Origin: Bacillus sp. MM2020_1
GTDB taxonomy: Bacteria; Bacillota; Bacilli; Bacillales; Cytobacillaceae
Assembly (NCBI GenBank): GCA_011250595.1
Contig: JAANMP010000010.1
Span: 57,690 to 121,689 of the forward strand
DNA length: 64,000 nucleotides
Reading direction: 5' to 3'
Shown piece by piece: positions 35,191 through 43,616 of the stretch. The first letter of the stretch is position 1; each line of letters opens with the position of its first letter. Below the pieces are notes generated by a model. That model made no database searches, was not told the DNA's origin, and saw only the letters and a program-made list of their open reading frames with translations. Position numbers and translations under genes: made by a program.

Positions 35191-36039
35191 CTAATTAACA
35201 TATTTACCACTTTCAGGCCGGCCAATTTCCTCAAAGTGATCCACCAAATATGCTAGGTTCTCGGCTAGTTCAGCGCCGCTCATTGGAAGCCCATGCCCTG
35301 TCACCGCAGTTCCAGGCTTGAGTGCCTCTAACTTTTTCACGGATTCAAAAGCAGCATTCCAGTCAGTCGTGTAATATTTTGGCGGACCGCTTATCTCTTG
35401 TGTTTGCGTTATAACTTTATAAAGCGATTCTTGTTTTACCGTAACAAATGCATCCCCGGCAATCAGAGCCCGGTCCTGTTCTCGGAATAAGGAGATATGT
35501 CCGGGGGTATGGCCCGGTGTATGTAGCCACTTCCAGCCAGGCATATTTGGAACCGTTCCATCCTCAGGCAGCACATGAACATGGGCACTAATATCAATCC
35601 CATGATTAGGGAACAGCGGCGACAACTTCGCGACCAATCCACTAGCAACATTCGGGTCACCTGGCGGATAATCGCGCTTCCCTGTTAAATAGGGAAGTTC
35701 CAGCTCATGTGCATATACTGGAATATTCCACTCCTCTAACAATTCAGCCACTGAGCCGACATGGTCAAAATGCCCATGCGTTAACACAATCGCTTTAGGC
35801 ATGACCCCCTCGCCAAATCGTTCTTCCACCATATCCCTTATTTCTAATGCGGATTTCGGCATGCCCGTATCAATTAGCACAAATTCCTCCGACTCGTTCG
35901 GATTGCCTATGAGGACCAGGTTCACTATTTGGTCGGTGTAACAATAAATATCCGGTAAGACCGCTATACCAACCCCACTGCCCATCGAGGTCATTGGCAG
36001 AAATGTATCGTCAAATTTGCTATCCTGATTACGCTCCAA
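35191..36039 (-). CDS. MBL-fold metallo-hydrolase
   Basis: The 282-residue hydrolase carries the zinc motif HGHFDHVGS (about residues 95-103), the upstream Asp in LIDTGMPKS, the histidine in HTPGHTPGHISLF, the bridging Asp in IAGDAFV, and TGHGLP. It resembles glyoxalase II and quorum-quenching lactonase relatives, but the substrate cannot be told. TTG 36039 follows GGGAGGG by six bases. A TetR-like palindrome lies about 100 bases upstream. Confidence 0.88.
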   Translation of the reverse strand: MERNQDSKFDDTFLPMTSMGSGVGIAVLPDIYCYTDQIVNLVLIGNPNESEEFVLIDTGMPKSALEIRDMVEERFGEGVMPKAIVLTHGHFDHVGSVAELLEEWNIPVYAHELELPYLTGKRDYPPGDPNVASGLVAKLSPLFPNHGIDISAHVHVLPEDGTVPNMPGWKWLHTPGHTPGHISLFREQDRALIAGDAFVTVKQESLYKVITQTQEISGPPKYYTTDWNAAFESVKKLEALKPGTAVTGHGLPMSGAELAENLAYLVDHFEEIGRPESGKYVN

Positions 36040-36137
36040 AAATATCCCTCCCTTTTAGCTTATTATTTAACTGAAAGGGGAATTTATTACACCTGCCCAT
36101 CGCAGGTTCGTTTTTAAAGCAGGATATATAATATTAT

Positions 36138-36152
36138 AACGAATCGTTCGTT
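36138..36152. promoter_or_regulatory. Palindrome resembling a TetR-family operator
   Basis: AACGAA-TCG-TTCGTT is a 15-bp palindrome with perfect arms, next to an AT-rich -10-like region, upstream of the MBL hydrolase. No TetR gene is in the window. Confidence 0.45.
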
Positions 36153-36174
36153 CTTAATAAAGATTTTTATTTCC

Positions 36175-36201
36175 AAAAAAAAACTGCCCTAATTGAGCAG
36201 T
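36175..36201 (-). terminator. Terminator of the flavodoxin/HMA operon
   Basis: On the minus strand ACTGCTC pairs with GGGCAGT over a 5-base loop and is followed by nine T residues. Confidence 0.75.
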
Positions 36202-36204
36202 ACA

Positions 36205-36414
36205 TTAATCAAAAGTTCTAAGAGTCATTTTATAAAGGTTCCGATTGATTTCCTCCGATTGAATAAGACTCTCGTTAAAGTTTATTTTAATTTTCCCACT
36301 ACCTGATAGAATCTTTACTTTTTCAATCCCATTAGTTCTTTGCATCTCTCGTTTAATCTTCCCAATGCACCCTGAGCAGGCCACCTCATTTAATGCTAAT
36401 TCAATCATACTCAT
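36205..36414 (-). CDS. Small HMA-fold-like protein with CxxC
   Basis: The 69-residue protein matches the metal-chaperone pattern: IELALNEVACSGCIGKIKREM gives CSGC at the usual loop, and KVKILSGSGKIKINF is the second half of the beta-alpha-beta fold. It may bind Cu or another soft metal, or act as a redox thiol protein. It lies 16 bases below the flavodoxin gene and is probably co-transcribed with it. Confidence 0.75.
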   Translation of the reverse strand: MSMIELALNEVACSGCIGKIKREMQRTNGIEKVKILSGSGKIKINFNESLIQSEEINRNLYKMTLRTFD

Positions 36415-36430
36415 TAGAGCAGAACCCCTT

Positions 36431-36883
36431 TCATTTTAGAAATGATTTTTCTACAAATAACTTTCCAAATACAATACATTGTTCTATTTCTGCAGTAGTG
36501 GGTACGAGATCAATCTTTAAACCATCAAGAACAACATCCGCACCCAATTCCACTAATTTTTCAGTTAAAATTTCAACGGCCCTGCCCCAATGCTCATACG
36601 AAGAGTCACATGAGCCGAATGCGGCAGCCACTTTTCCTGTTAAATTTAATGAATCCATTTCATGATAAAAATCGAGAAACTCATCTGGAAGATCGCCATC
36701 TCCCCAAGTGTAGGCTCCTAAAAGAATGGCATCATAGTTCCGAAGATCCTCCACCTCTATTTCTAAAATATCTTTTATAACCACAGTTAAACCCGCTTCT
36801 TCAATACCTTTTCCTATATGACAAGCAATTTCTTCTGTATTTCCCGTCATACTTGCATAGACAATTAAACAAGCTGCATTCAT
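36431..36883 (-). CDS. Short-chain flavodoxin
   Basis: The protein, 150 residues, carries FMN loops YASMTGNTEE, LLGAYTWGDGDLPDEF and FGSCDSSYEHWGRA. It is an electron carrier that can replace ferredoxin. In B. subtilis the related ykuN/ykuP are Fur-controlled, and a Fur-like box overlaps this promoter. ATG 36883 lies 56 bases from an FNR box, and a TATAAT -10 element (36911-36916) puts that box near -41. Confidence 0.9.
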   Translation of the reverse strand: MNAACLIVYASMTGNTEEIACHIGKGIEEAGLTVVIKDILEIEVEDLRNYDAILLGAYTWGDGDLPDEFLDFYHEMDSLNLTGKVAAAFGSCDSSYEHWGRAVEILTEKLVELGADVVLDGLKIDLVPTTAEIEQCIVFGKLFVEKSFLK

Positions 36884-36910
36884 GATTCAATCACCTCTTG
36901 TTTTTCTTTT

Positions 36911-36932
36911 ATTATATTGGGAATCATTCTCA
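36911..36932 (-). promoter_or_regulatory. Flavodoxin promoter with Fur-like box
   Basis: TATAAT on the minus strand (36911-36916) is the -10. TGGGAATCATTCTCA (36918-36932), read as TGAGAATGATTCCCA, matches the Fur 7-1-7 pattern at 11 of 14 positions. It lies in the promoter spacer, where Fur would repress. Confidence 0.6.
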
Positions 36933-36938
36933 TTCACA

Positions 36939-36952
36939 TTGATCTACATCAA
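36939..36952. promoter_or_regulatory. FNR box 1 (perfect)
   Basis: TTGATCTACATCAA is a perfect FNR site (TTGATnnnnATCAA). Its centre is about 41 bases from the predicted flavodoxin start of transcription, the class II activating position. Confidence 0.82.
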
Positions 36953-36962
36953 GAAATGCATA

Positions 36963-36976
36963 TTGATGAAAATCAC
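36963..36976. promoter_or_regulatory. FNR box 2
   Basis: TTGATGAAAATCAC matches the FNR site at 9 of 10 positions. With TACTAT (36999-37004) as the -10 of the regulator gene, its centre falls about 41 bases upstream of the start of transcription, so self-activation is plausible. Confidence 0.65.
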
Positions 36977-37038
36977 TACAAAGATTGATCAAAGCAGATA
37001 CTATAAAGTCATAAGAAATGTGGAGGAGTGACTTAATC

Positions 37039-37743
37039 ATGTGTTGTGACCATTGCTGCGCTCATGAAACATCATGTATTGCTACGGTACCGGTTTTTAA
37101 AGGGATGGATGAAGCAGATCTGCAACAATTACAAAAGGTGACCAGAAGCGGGAGTTTCGTTAAGGGAGAATTTATTTTTCGGGATGGAGAACGTTCGGAG
37201 ACATTATTCGTTGTCAATAAAGGGCTTATCAAGTTAACAAAAATGTCCTCCGAGGGGAAAGAGCAAATTGTCAGATTACTGTTTCCCGGTGATTTCTTCG
37301 GCTTATTTTCATTATTAAAACAGGAAAATCACTATATGAATGCAGAAGCCGTCGGATCCTCAACGGTTATTTGTTATATCGAGAAAAAGGATTTTTTGAA
37401 TATAATGGAAAAAAATGCAGGATTGTCCTATCGATTCTTATTAGCTGTAAACGATCGGCTTTATGAGGCAGATGAGTCTGTTGGTTTTTTAAGTTTAATG
37501 GAGGTGGAACAGCGGCTGGCAAGGGCACTTATCCTCTTTCATGATAAAATGAACGCCAAGAACGGGGTATTTACTCTGCCAATCACAAAAAAGGATTTAG
37601 CCAGTTATATTGGAACAACTCCAGAATCGGTAAGCAGAAAACTACTATCGTTCGTTTCGCAAAAATTGATTAGCATGAACGGTCGCCGACAAATACAGAT
37701 TCTAGAGGTGGGCCAACTAAAAAAAATAGCAGGGATTAGTTAA
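37039..37743 (+). CDS. FNR/CRP-family oxygen-type regulator with N-terminal Cys cluster
   Basis: The 234-residue protein begins MCCDHCCAHETSC, a five-cysteine cluster that could hold a [4Fe-4S] sensor as in E. coli FNR. A cyclic-nucleotide-binding-like barrel follows (SGSFVKGEFIFRDGERSETLFVV, then LFPGDFFGLFSLL), then a helix-turn-helix (ITKKDLASYIGTTPESVSRKLLSF). The E-SR recognition residues (PESVSR) predict TTGAT half-sites, which are what the intergenic region holds. ATG 37039 has GGAGGAGTGA seven bases upstream. It overlaps the convergent DUF2249 gene by eight bases. Confidence 0.9.
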   Translation: MCCDHCCAHETSCIATVPVFKGMDEADLQQLQKVTRSGSFVKGEFIFRDGERSETLFVVNKGLIKLTKMSSEGKEQIVRLLFPGDFFGLFSLLKQENHYMNAEAVGSSTVICYIEKKDFLNIMEKNAGLSYRFLLAVNDRLYEADESVGFLSLMEVEQRLARALILFHDKMNAKNGVFTLPITKKDLASYIGTTPESVSRKLLSFVSQKLISMNGRRQIQILEVGQLKKIAGIS

Positions 37744-37987
37744 TTTCCTCGAGCTTTATTGCCATTAATCTAAAATGCATGGACTCCATTTCATTGACAA
37801 TTACATTCATTCCAAACGATTGTAAACTGGCAATAAGCGGCTCCCCGCGATGTGGCAAGTGAATTTCAAATATAGTTCCTACTGGTGCAGCCTTTATAAA
37901 ATTCATTATTTCTCGGCGTGGATGTTCACCTTTTGCAATTCGCTCCCGGATATCCATGACTGCTTTTTTATCAACGATTTCAAACAT
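37736..37987 (-). CDS. DUF2249 protein
   Basis: The 83-residue soluble protein reads VMDIRERIAKGEHPRREIMNFIKAAPVGTIFEIHLPHRGEPLIASLQSFGMN, the TusA-like fold of DUF2249. Such proteins are often next to hemerythrin and denitrification genes, so a role in anaerobic or nitrosative metabolism is plausible but inferred. A perfect FNR box lies 69 bases before its start. Confidence 0.75.
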   Translation of the reverse strand: MFEIVDKKAVMDIRERIAKGEHPRREIMNFIKAAPVGTIFEIHLPHRGEPLIASLQSFGMNVIVNEMESMHFRLMAIKLEEIN

Positions 37988-38055
37988 TATTCCCGTCCCC
38001 TTTTATTAAGAATTTCAGATTATGATTAGTTTATCACCCTAGGATTCTAATGAAA

Positions 38056-38069
38056 TTGATTTATATCAA
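38056..38069 (-). promoter_or_regulatory. FNR box 3 (perfect) upstream of DUF2249
   Basis: TTGATTTATATCAA is a perfect FNR site. GATAAA (38030-38035 on the minus strand) could be the -10, placing the site about 40 bases upstream of the start. Confidence 0.8.
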
Positions 38070-38251
38070 GTTTAGATTGGGCTATTCATATCGCATTACA
38101 CTGAAGGTCCTACATTTTGGCTTACATCAGGACCATTTTCAAGAAAATCATAATTTCGAAAGCTTTGTGAACATTGCCTTCAATTTGATATCCCCTTAAG
38201 GAAACGGTGATAGAATGACAACAGGAAGATTTCATTATAGTGGAGTTGGTA

Positions 38252-38602
38252 ATGATGTTTAATAAGATTTCTCTTATCGCATCACTGTTGTTTTTTTTAT
38301 TAGGAACGAATGTCTTTGCCGATTCTCAATCAGAGGTATCTTCTCCTCAAAATAATCCAGGATTAAGCCAAACAACTCAAATAGTTACCTTAAATTCAGA
38401 TAGTCATAAAATTGTAGCAGCAAATAAAAAGGCCACAACACAAATGGAGCATGCCGCATCCACTCTTATTCAAGAAAAGGATGATCAGCCCTCCTGGAAG
38501 AATTACGTTATTCCTGTTTTAGTTGGCTTATTTTTTATCTTTGGACTTGGGAGTTATTGGTTGGTTATTCGCAGGAAACATAATAAAAACGAAGAAGCGT
38601 GA
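38252..38602 (+). CDS. Exported small protein with C-terminal membrane anchor, unknown
   Basis: The 116-residue product has a signal peptide (FNKISLIASLLFFLLGTNVFADS), a Ser/Gln/Thr-rich extracellular stretch, and a C-terminal membrane helix (NYVIPVLVGLFFIFGLGSYWLVI) with a charged tail (RRKHNKNEEA). It has no LPxTG motif. GGAG lies six bases before ATG 38252. The topology predicts an outside domain of about 60 residues. I do not recognise the family. Confidence 0.62.
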   Translation: MMFNKISLIASLLFFLLGTNVFADSQSEVSSPQNNPGLSQTTQIVTLNSDSHKIVAANKKATTQMEHAASTLIQEKDDQPSWKNYVIPVLVGLFFIFGLGSYWLVIRRKHNKNEEA

Positions 38603-38630
38603 ATCGCGTTTAAGATTCACGCTTCTGTTT
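38594..38630 (+). terminator. Terminator after the exported small protein
   Basis: GAAGCGTGAATC pairs with GATTCACGCTTC over an 8-base loop and is followed by TGTTTTAATCC. Confidence 0.85.
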
Positions 38631-38658
38631 TAATCCATTATCATTATCCATAATCCAT

Positions 38659-38677
38659 TTTGGTGCCTGACACCAAA
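38659..38677. repeat. Inverted repeat TTTGGTG-CCTGA-CACCAAA
   Basis: Seven-base perfect arms flank CCTGA, just past the kynB stop. The core GGTGTCAGGCACC resembles a short element that I recall seeing often in Bacillaceae genomes; only one copy is in this window. Confidence 0.5.
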
Positions 38678-38681
38678 TCTA

Positions 38682-39299
38682 CTACTTACGTAGAACTGCG
38701 CGAACGGGGCTGCCATCTCCTTCGACTAGTGGGAGTGGCAGGGCAATGAGTTCGTAATCACCAGGTTCGATTTCGTTGAGGAACAGTGATTCTAGGATAT
38801 GAATGCCATGTTCATTTAAGCTATGATGGGCAGGCAGCTCTTTGCTGTCAATTGGATCGACGGATGGAACATCCAAGCCTATCAGTTTAATCCCTTTGCT
38901 TTCTAAAAAAGGGGCTAAATTTGGCTCAATATGTGGAATCCTTTCAGGGAATTCATTGGGATTTTCCCACGCAAGGGTTCTAAATAACACCCGTTTACAG
39001 CCATCAAGATCTACCGCTATTAAATCAGCCACTCCAATGCTTTCTTTTCCAATCACATTTATCACTTTGGCAGGACCGATGTAAAGATTAAGGTCCAGAT
39101 CAATGATTTTTTTCCCTTCATTATCAAAATGAAACGGCGCATCCACATGTGTTCCCGTATGGGTACTTAATTCGAGACTGCCCACATTAACGGAGCCGCT
39201 TTCCTCCATTGGCCACGAGACCTTATATTGAAAGGCAGTATCACCCGGCCAAACGGGCATTCCGTTAATTAACTTTCTAGAAACATCAAAAATCTTCAT
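38682..39299 (-). CDS. kynB: Cyclase-family kynurenine formamidase (KynB-like)
   Basis: The 205-residue enzyme carries the metal motif HTGTHVDAPFHF and INGMPVWPGDTAF, the KynB cyclase family signature, plus GLDVPSVDP. It would hydrolyse N-formylkynurenine to kynurenine in tryptophan breakdown. No kynA or kynU gene is adjacent, so the substrate is inferred and other cyclase-family amidase activity is possible. Confidence 0.82.
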   Translation of the reverse strand: MKIFDVSRKLINGMPVWPGDTAFQYKVSWPMEESGSVNVGSLELSTHTGTHVDAPFHFDNEGKKIIDLDLNLYIGPAKVINVIGKESIGVADLIAVDLDGCKRVLFRTLAWENPNEFPERIPHIEPNLAPFLESKGIKLIGLDVPSVDPIDSKELPAHHSLNEHGIHILESLFLNEIEPGDYELIALPLPLVEGDGSPVRAVLRK

Positions 39300-39380
39300 T
39301 ATAATTCACTCCCTAGACTTTATTCCAACGGTTGTTACCATTATTTCATATCTTTGTAGCCTTTTTCATTAGATTCCATT

Positions 39381-39405
39381 AAAAAAGACAGGACTAATTC
39401 CTGCC
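39381..39405 (-). terminator. Terminator of the WG-repeat gene
   Basis: On the minus strand GGCAGGA pairs with TCCTGTC over a 5-base loop and is followed by TTTTTT. Confidence 0.83.
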
Positions 39406-39408
39406 ACC

Positions 39409-41388
39409 TCAATGAAACGAATTCCAAAATTCGCTGTTCGTATTAATGATATCTGTTAGGTCATCAAACGGGATGGTAAATGTAGGAAAACCTGCAGCAA
39501 ATGCTGCGATTTCATATGGATTAAAGTAGATATTAAGTCCTGCCTCACTAATAAAAAATGGTTGATCCTCCTTTATGCCATGGTATTCATCAGGAAATAG
39601 GTAAGAAGCATATTTCTCATTATTTTTAATTTGATCGCCAATCCTATCGCTGATTATTTTTACAAAAGGGCTTCCAGACTTAAAAAGGTCTTTTAATTGA
39701 TACATGGATCCCGTCTTCAGGTTAATATGAGCATATCTTTCCATCGGCATTCCGTGTGCCGCACAAAACGGGTAGTCGTACCCCGTAATTTTAATGACCA
39801 GTAAATTTTTCTTGTAAAAAGGAATATCATAATCACCTGTATAATTCGATTCCAACTGTGCGTGTGCGGGAACGGGTTTTACACCCGCTAGTTCTTTTAA
39901 AGCTCGATTTACACGTTCAGGATTTTCCATTCCATTAATCTGTGGATAGTAGACTAAATAATCCTTATTCGGTTTGTATTTATTCTCAACCACAGAATAT
40001 TGGTTATTTAGGGGCAATATAGTTGCTTGCTTCCAAAGTAGCTCTCCCGTTCGATTAAAATAGAGGAGGCGGTCGTCAATATGACCCTTAATTAGTGTTT
40101 TCTCAAAGCTAAGCCAGCCGCTGCCACTGACCATCGGCAGATGTTCATTTCTCTTTCCATGTTTGTCGATAAAGTAAGTATGCTGATCATCGGAGACAGA
40201 GGCAAGACCGTCCTGAAATTTATTAATCACAGTAAAAATAAAACCAGTGAGGATTTGACCTCCTGAATCTGCTAAGGCGTAAATGGACCTCATACAAGGC
40301 TGTTTCGGATTGATCTCCTTTCCGATGGCAAAGCGTCCCTCGTCAAGATATAAGATTTGATTATAGTTTGGCTTAATCACAAAATGGCCCGTTCGATCAA
40401 TCACACCATAACGGTCGTTATTATTCTCTGACAAACTGACAATCGACCGCCCATCAATAAATGCCTCCCCATTTGAAAATTGCGGTTCTATGACTATTTT
40501 TCCCTGCTCATCGATATATCCAATCTTTCCTTCATTACTTTTCTTAAATGGGAGCAGACCTTCACCATAATTCCCTACATATGGAAAAGAGTACGTTTGA
40601 ATAACCGTCCCGGTCAGGTTAATTAATTGGAACCTGCCTTCTTTTGTTTTTACAACCGCTTTCCCCTGGACAAAATCACTGGCAGTTTCATAGATTATCG
40701 GAATAACTTCTTTCCCGCGTTTATTCAAATAACCATATAAATACTGTCCATGCTCATCTATTTCGACTGCTCGGACACGTCCTTCCTTATACTCTCCAAC
40801 AATTATCGAATACGTCTTTTCCGTGATTTCTTTGCCACTCTCATCTATTACCTTAAATCCTCGAAGGTCGTTGACAACGGCCCGTCCTTCGGAAAAAGGA
40901 TCAATCGTGTCGTATTTAGGTTTTACTATAAAATACCCTTTGTCATTGATCACTCCTGATTTATCCATTAAACCTACAATAGCTAAACCATTTTCTTGAA
41001 AATCCTCGGCACGATCGAAGATTTCAGGAAGAACCATTTTCCCTTTTGCATCCATATAGCCCCACTTGTTTCCTCCTATTACCTTCCTCACAATAGGGAA
41101 AAGATAAACGGCCCTTGTCTCTCTAAAATCGTTAAGCGCTTGGACTGCCCTTTTCTTCATTCTTGGAGGAATTGGATAATAATAAATTAATTGACCATTG
41201 TAATTTTTTAGCACAAATAAATAGGGCTTTGTGTTAAGACGATACACCCCAAAGATTTCAAGTAATCCATCACCATCAATATCCATAAATTGAAGGATGG
41301 CTTGTTGATCTCGATATTCCAGTTCTGCTCCAATTGGGAGGTATGGCAATATCCAATTTATTAATTCTCTGTTCGTTCCAAACATCAT
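39409..41388 (-). CDS. WG-repeat protein with a C-terminal DUF3298/RsiV-like domain
   Basis: This 659-residue protein holds a string of WG repeats: NKWGYMDAKGKMVLPEIFDRAEDF, GVINDKGYFIVKPKYDTIDPF, YGYLNKRGKEVIPIIYETASDF, IGYIDEQGKIVIEPQFSNGEAF and YGVIDRTGHFVIKPNYNQIL. The last 140 residues (YPFCAAHGMPMERYAHINLKTGSMYQLKDLF, then IYFNPYEIAAFAAGFPTFTIPFDDL) match DUF3298, the outer domain of RsiV and PdaC. There is no signal peptide or lipobox, so location is uncertain. The N-terminus also has an EF-hand-like DIDGDGLLEIF. The start could be the second ATG. Confidence 0.8.
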   Translation of the reverse strand: MMFGTNRELINWILPYLPIGAELEYRDQQAILQFMDIDGDGLLEIFGVYRLNTKPYLFVLKNYNGQLIYYYPIPPRMKKRAVQALNDFRETRAVYLFPIVRKVIGGNKWGYMDAKGKMVLPEIFDRAEDFQENGLAIVGLMDKSGVINDKGYFIVKPKYDTIDPFSEGRAVVNDLRGFKVIDESGKEITEKTYSIIVGEYKEGRVRAVEIDEHGQYLYGYLNKRGKEVIPIIYETASDFVQGKAVVKTKEGRFQLINLTGTVIQTYSFPYVGNYGEGLLPFKKSNEGKIGYIDEQGKIVIEPQFSNGEAFIDGRSIVSLSENNNDRYGVIDRTGHFVIKPNYNQILYLDEGRFAIGKEINPKQPCMRSIYALADSGGQILTGFIFTVINKFQDGLASVSDDQHTYFIDKHGKRNEHLPMVSGSGWLSFEKTLIKGHIDDRLLYFNRTGELLWKQATILPLNNQYSVVENKYKPNKDYLVYYPQINGMENPERVNRALKELAGVKPVPAHAQLESNYTGDYDIPFYKKNLLVIKITGYDYPFCAAHGMPMERYAHINLKTGSMYQLKDLFKSGSPFVKIISDRIGDQIKNNEKYASYLFPDEYHGIKEDQPFFISEAGLNIYFNPYEIAAFAAGFPTFTIPFDDLTDIINTNSEFWNSFH

Positions 41389-41452
41389 AACTCACCCATT
41401 TTAGTTTTCTATATTTATATGATAAATTGTGGGCTATGTGTTTAAAGAAGAA

Positions 41453-43324
41453 TTAAAGTCCAAATTTCTGAATCCTTTTGTAAAAAGTACTTCTTGGGAT
41501 ATCAAGTAATTTGGCAGCGGCTGTAACATTTCCTTTGGTCTTTTGCAATGCATCAAGCATTAGATCTCTTTGAATTTTTTCACGGGCTTTCAGTTTTCTT
41601 TCCGGACCATCAATTGGAACCTGTTCAGTAGACTTTGATTGTTCCTGTATAACCTCAAAATAATCTATTAATGTATCTTGGTTTGCCAATCCACTCGAGA
41701 ACATAATATGTAACCTTTCTAATACATTCAGTAATTCTCTGACATTGCCCAACCATTCATAGTTACTTAATTTATGTAAAAATCGGTTCGTATCCGGCAG
41801 ATTCCAGTTATGCTTTTGGCAAAAATATCGAACAAGATACGGGATATCCTCTTTCCTTCTCCGCAATGCAGGCACTTCAACGGGGTAGACATTGAGGCGA
41901 TAATATAAGTCCTGACGAAATGTTCCTTCATCAATAAGCTCATTCATATCACGGTGAGTAGCGGTAATGATACGAATGTCTAATGGAATTTCCTTCGACC
42001 CGCCAATTGGAACAACCTTCCTTTCCTGAAGCAGGCGCAATAACGCTACCTGCATTGCCTCCGGTATTTCTCCTATCTCATCAAGAAAAATGGTTCCCTT
42101 ATGGGCAAGTTCAAATTTCCCTTTATTTCCTTGGCGCTTCGCTCCTGTAAAGGCACCTTCCACATAGCCAAAAAGCTCACTGCTCATTAAATCTTTAGGA
42201 ATGGCCCCGCAGTTTAATGAAATAAAAGGCCCATTTTTGCGAAGGCTGTTGTCATGGATAGCTCGTGCAATCAGTTCTTTTCCTGTTCCCGTTTCACCCG
42301 TGATAAAAACAGTCGCATCCGTGGAAGCAACTAACTCTACTTGTTTTAAAGTATTTTGAAATACCTCACTTGTTCCTCGTACTCCTTTAAATAAAAATGA
42401 TTGTGAAGGGGTTGCAGCAGCAAACAACGAGTGTTGATTATAGCTCACCACTTCTGACAAAAATACAGATATCCCCAATATACTATTATCTTCTTTTGAA
42501 AGGATTGGTTTTTCTATATCAATTTGATAACCCTTTTTTAAAAAATCACGAAGTTCCATGCCATTTGCGTGGGGATGTTTTTCCCTGACTGCTTTGCTAA
42601 CGGAAATAATTCTTTGCCCATGGTCACATACCACAAATGGGCGATGGCGATATGTATCTACTAATTCAACTGCGTGTTGGACAAGATTGATTTCATTTCT
42701 CCTATAGACCCTGCTAATATCGCGTTCAATTGCATAGGCAATCGATGTGACCATGCCTATCATAAAAGGATGCGAACGTTCAACAGGGCATGAAACATCA
42801 ATAACCCCCATTAAATTTCCTTTTTCATTTAGAATGGGAGTGGCCGTGCAGCTCCATTGGTGGGAAGCGACCGAGTAATGTTCTGCACCATTGATGATGA
42901 CTGATTCTGCCGTCTTTAATGCAGTCCCAATCGCATTTGTTCCAACCTCATTCTCTGTCCAGCAAACACCCTCAATAAAATTGATATTCCGTGCATCCTT
43001 GAGAGTTTGTTCATTGCCGGTTAAAGACAGGACATATCCATCCGGGTCTACTAAAAGTGCCATCATTCCAGATTCAATAATTGCCTGGTTCATCCTACTT
43101 AAATGGGGTAGTGCCGTTTCCATCAGAAGTGAATGCTTGTCCTTTTGAAAAGAGAGTAGATCACTAGTTAATACACGGAGTCCTTTATTTAGGTAGGGAT
43201 TTACTTTATCATTCTTACAACGGTACCATGATTCAATAATTCGTTTGTTCAAACGTGCCGGGTCGAGCACTCCTTCTTTAATAAACCTTTTCCATGTATC
43301 TAAATAAAATGTAGTTGTAGTCAC
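41453..43324 (-). CDS. acoR: Sigma-54-dependent activator AcoR of acetoin catabolism
   Basis: AcoR (623 residues) has an N-terminal GAF-type sensor, a sigma-54 AAA+ domain with Walker A GETGTGKE and the sigma-54 contact loop GAFTGA, and a C-terminal Fis helix-turn-helix (NVTAAAKLLDIPRSTFYKRIQKFG). It activates the upstream aco operon from a sigma-54 promoter. GTG 43324 has GAGGAGG seven bases upstream; the ATG at 43363 adds 13 residues and has no site. A cre site lies upstream. Confidence 0.92.
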   Translation of the reverse strand: MTTTTFYLDTWKRFIKEGVLDPARLNKRIIESWYRCKNDKVNPYLNKGLRVLTSDLLSFQKDKHSLLMETALPHLSRMNQAIIESGMMALLVDPDGYVLSLTGNEQTLKDARNINFIEGVCWTENEVGTNAIGTALKTAESVIINGAEHYSVASHQWSCTATPILNEKGNLMGVIDVSCPVERSHPFMIGMVTSIAYAIERDISRVYRRNEINLVQHAVELVDTYRHRPFVVCDHGQRIISVSKAVREKHPHANGMELRDFLKKGYQIDIEKPILSKEDNSILGISVFLSEVVSYNQHSLFAAATPSQSFLFKGVRGTSEVFQNTLKQVELVASTDATVFITGETGTGKELIARAIHDNSLRKNGPFISLNCGAIPKDLMSSELFGYVEGAFTGAKRQGNKGKFELAHKGTIFLDEIGEIPEAMQVALLRLLQERKVVPIGGSKEIPLDIRIITATHRDMNELIDEGTFRQDLYYRLNVYPVEVPALRRRKEDIPYLVRYFCQKHNWNLPDTNRFLHKLSNYEWLGNVRELLNVLERLHIMFSSGLANQDTLIDYFEVIQEQSKSTEQVPIDGPERKLKAREKIQRDLMLDALQKTKGNVTAAAKLLDIPRSTFYKRIQKFGL

Positions 43325-43471
43325 TCGGAATCCTCCTCTAACCATTTGTTCATGAATTTCCAAATTGATTTGAGATAGACTTCTTGTTGTTTCCAGCGGA
43401 GAGCGTTATGTACGTGGATATTGAATGGATTTTCCCTGAGGATAATGCCCATCTATAATTATATTAGATTA

Positions 43472-43485
43472 TGTTTACGCTTTCA
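43472..43485 (-). promoter_or_regulatory. Catabolite-responsive element (cre) upstream of acoR
   Basis: TGAAAGCGTAAACA on the minus strand fits the CcpA consensus TGWAANCGNTNWCA. It lies about 150 bases before acoR, so glucose repression of acoR through CcpA is likely. Confidence 0.82.
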
Positions 43486-43520
43486 ATCAGCATCGAATAT
43501 TTATTAGAAGATTCAAAATT

Positions 43521-43552
43521 AAAAAAGCTTCGCGGATGGTTCCGCGCAGCTT
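43521..43552 (-). terminator. Terminator between acoL and acoR
   Basis: On the minus strand GAAGCTGCGCGGA pairs with TCCGCGAAGCTTT (one mismatch) over ACCA and is followed by TTTTTTAATTTT. It separates acoABCL from acoR. Confidence 0.85.
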
Positions 43553-43616
43553 CAATTTCCTTTTATGATTGTATTTTTATCAAATAATAGGCTTTTATTT
43601 AACAGACATGCCGTCC

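Noticed and set aside
37018..37038. Start of the FNR gene at ATG 37018
   Set aside because: The ribosome binding site GGAGGAGTGA lies inside that extension; ATG 37039 fits it with normal spacing.
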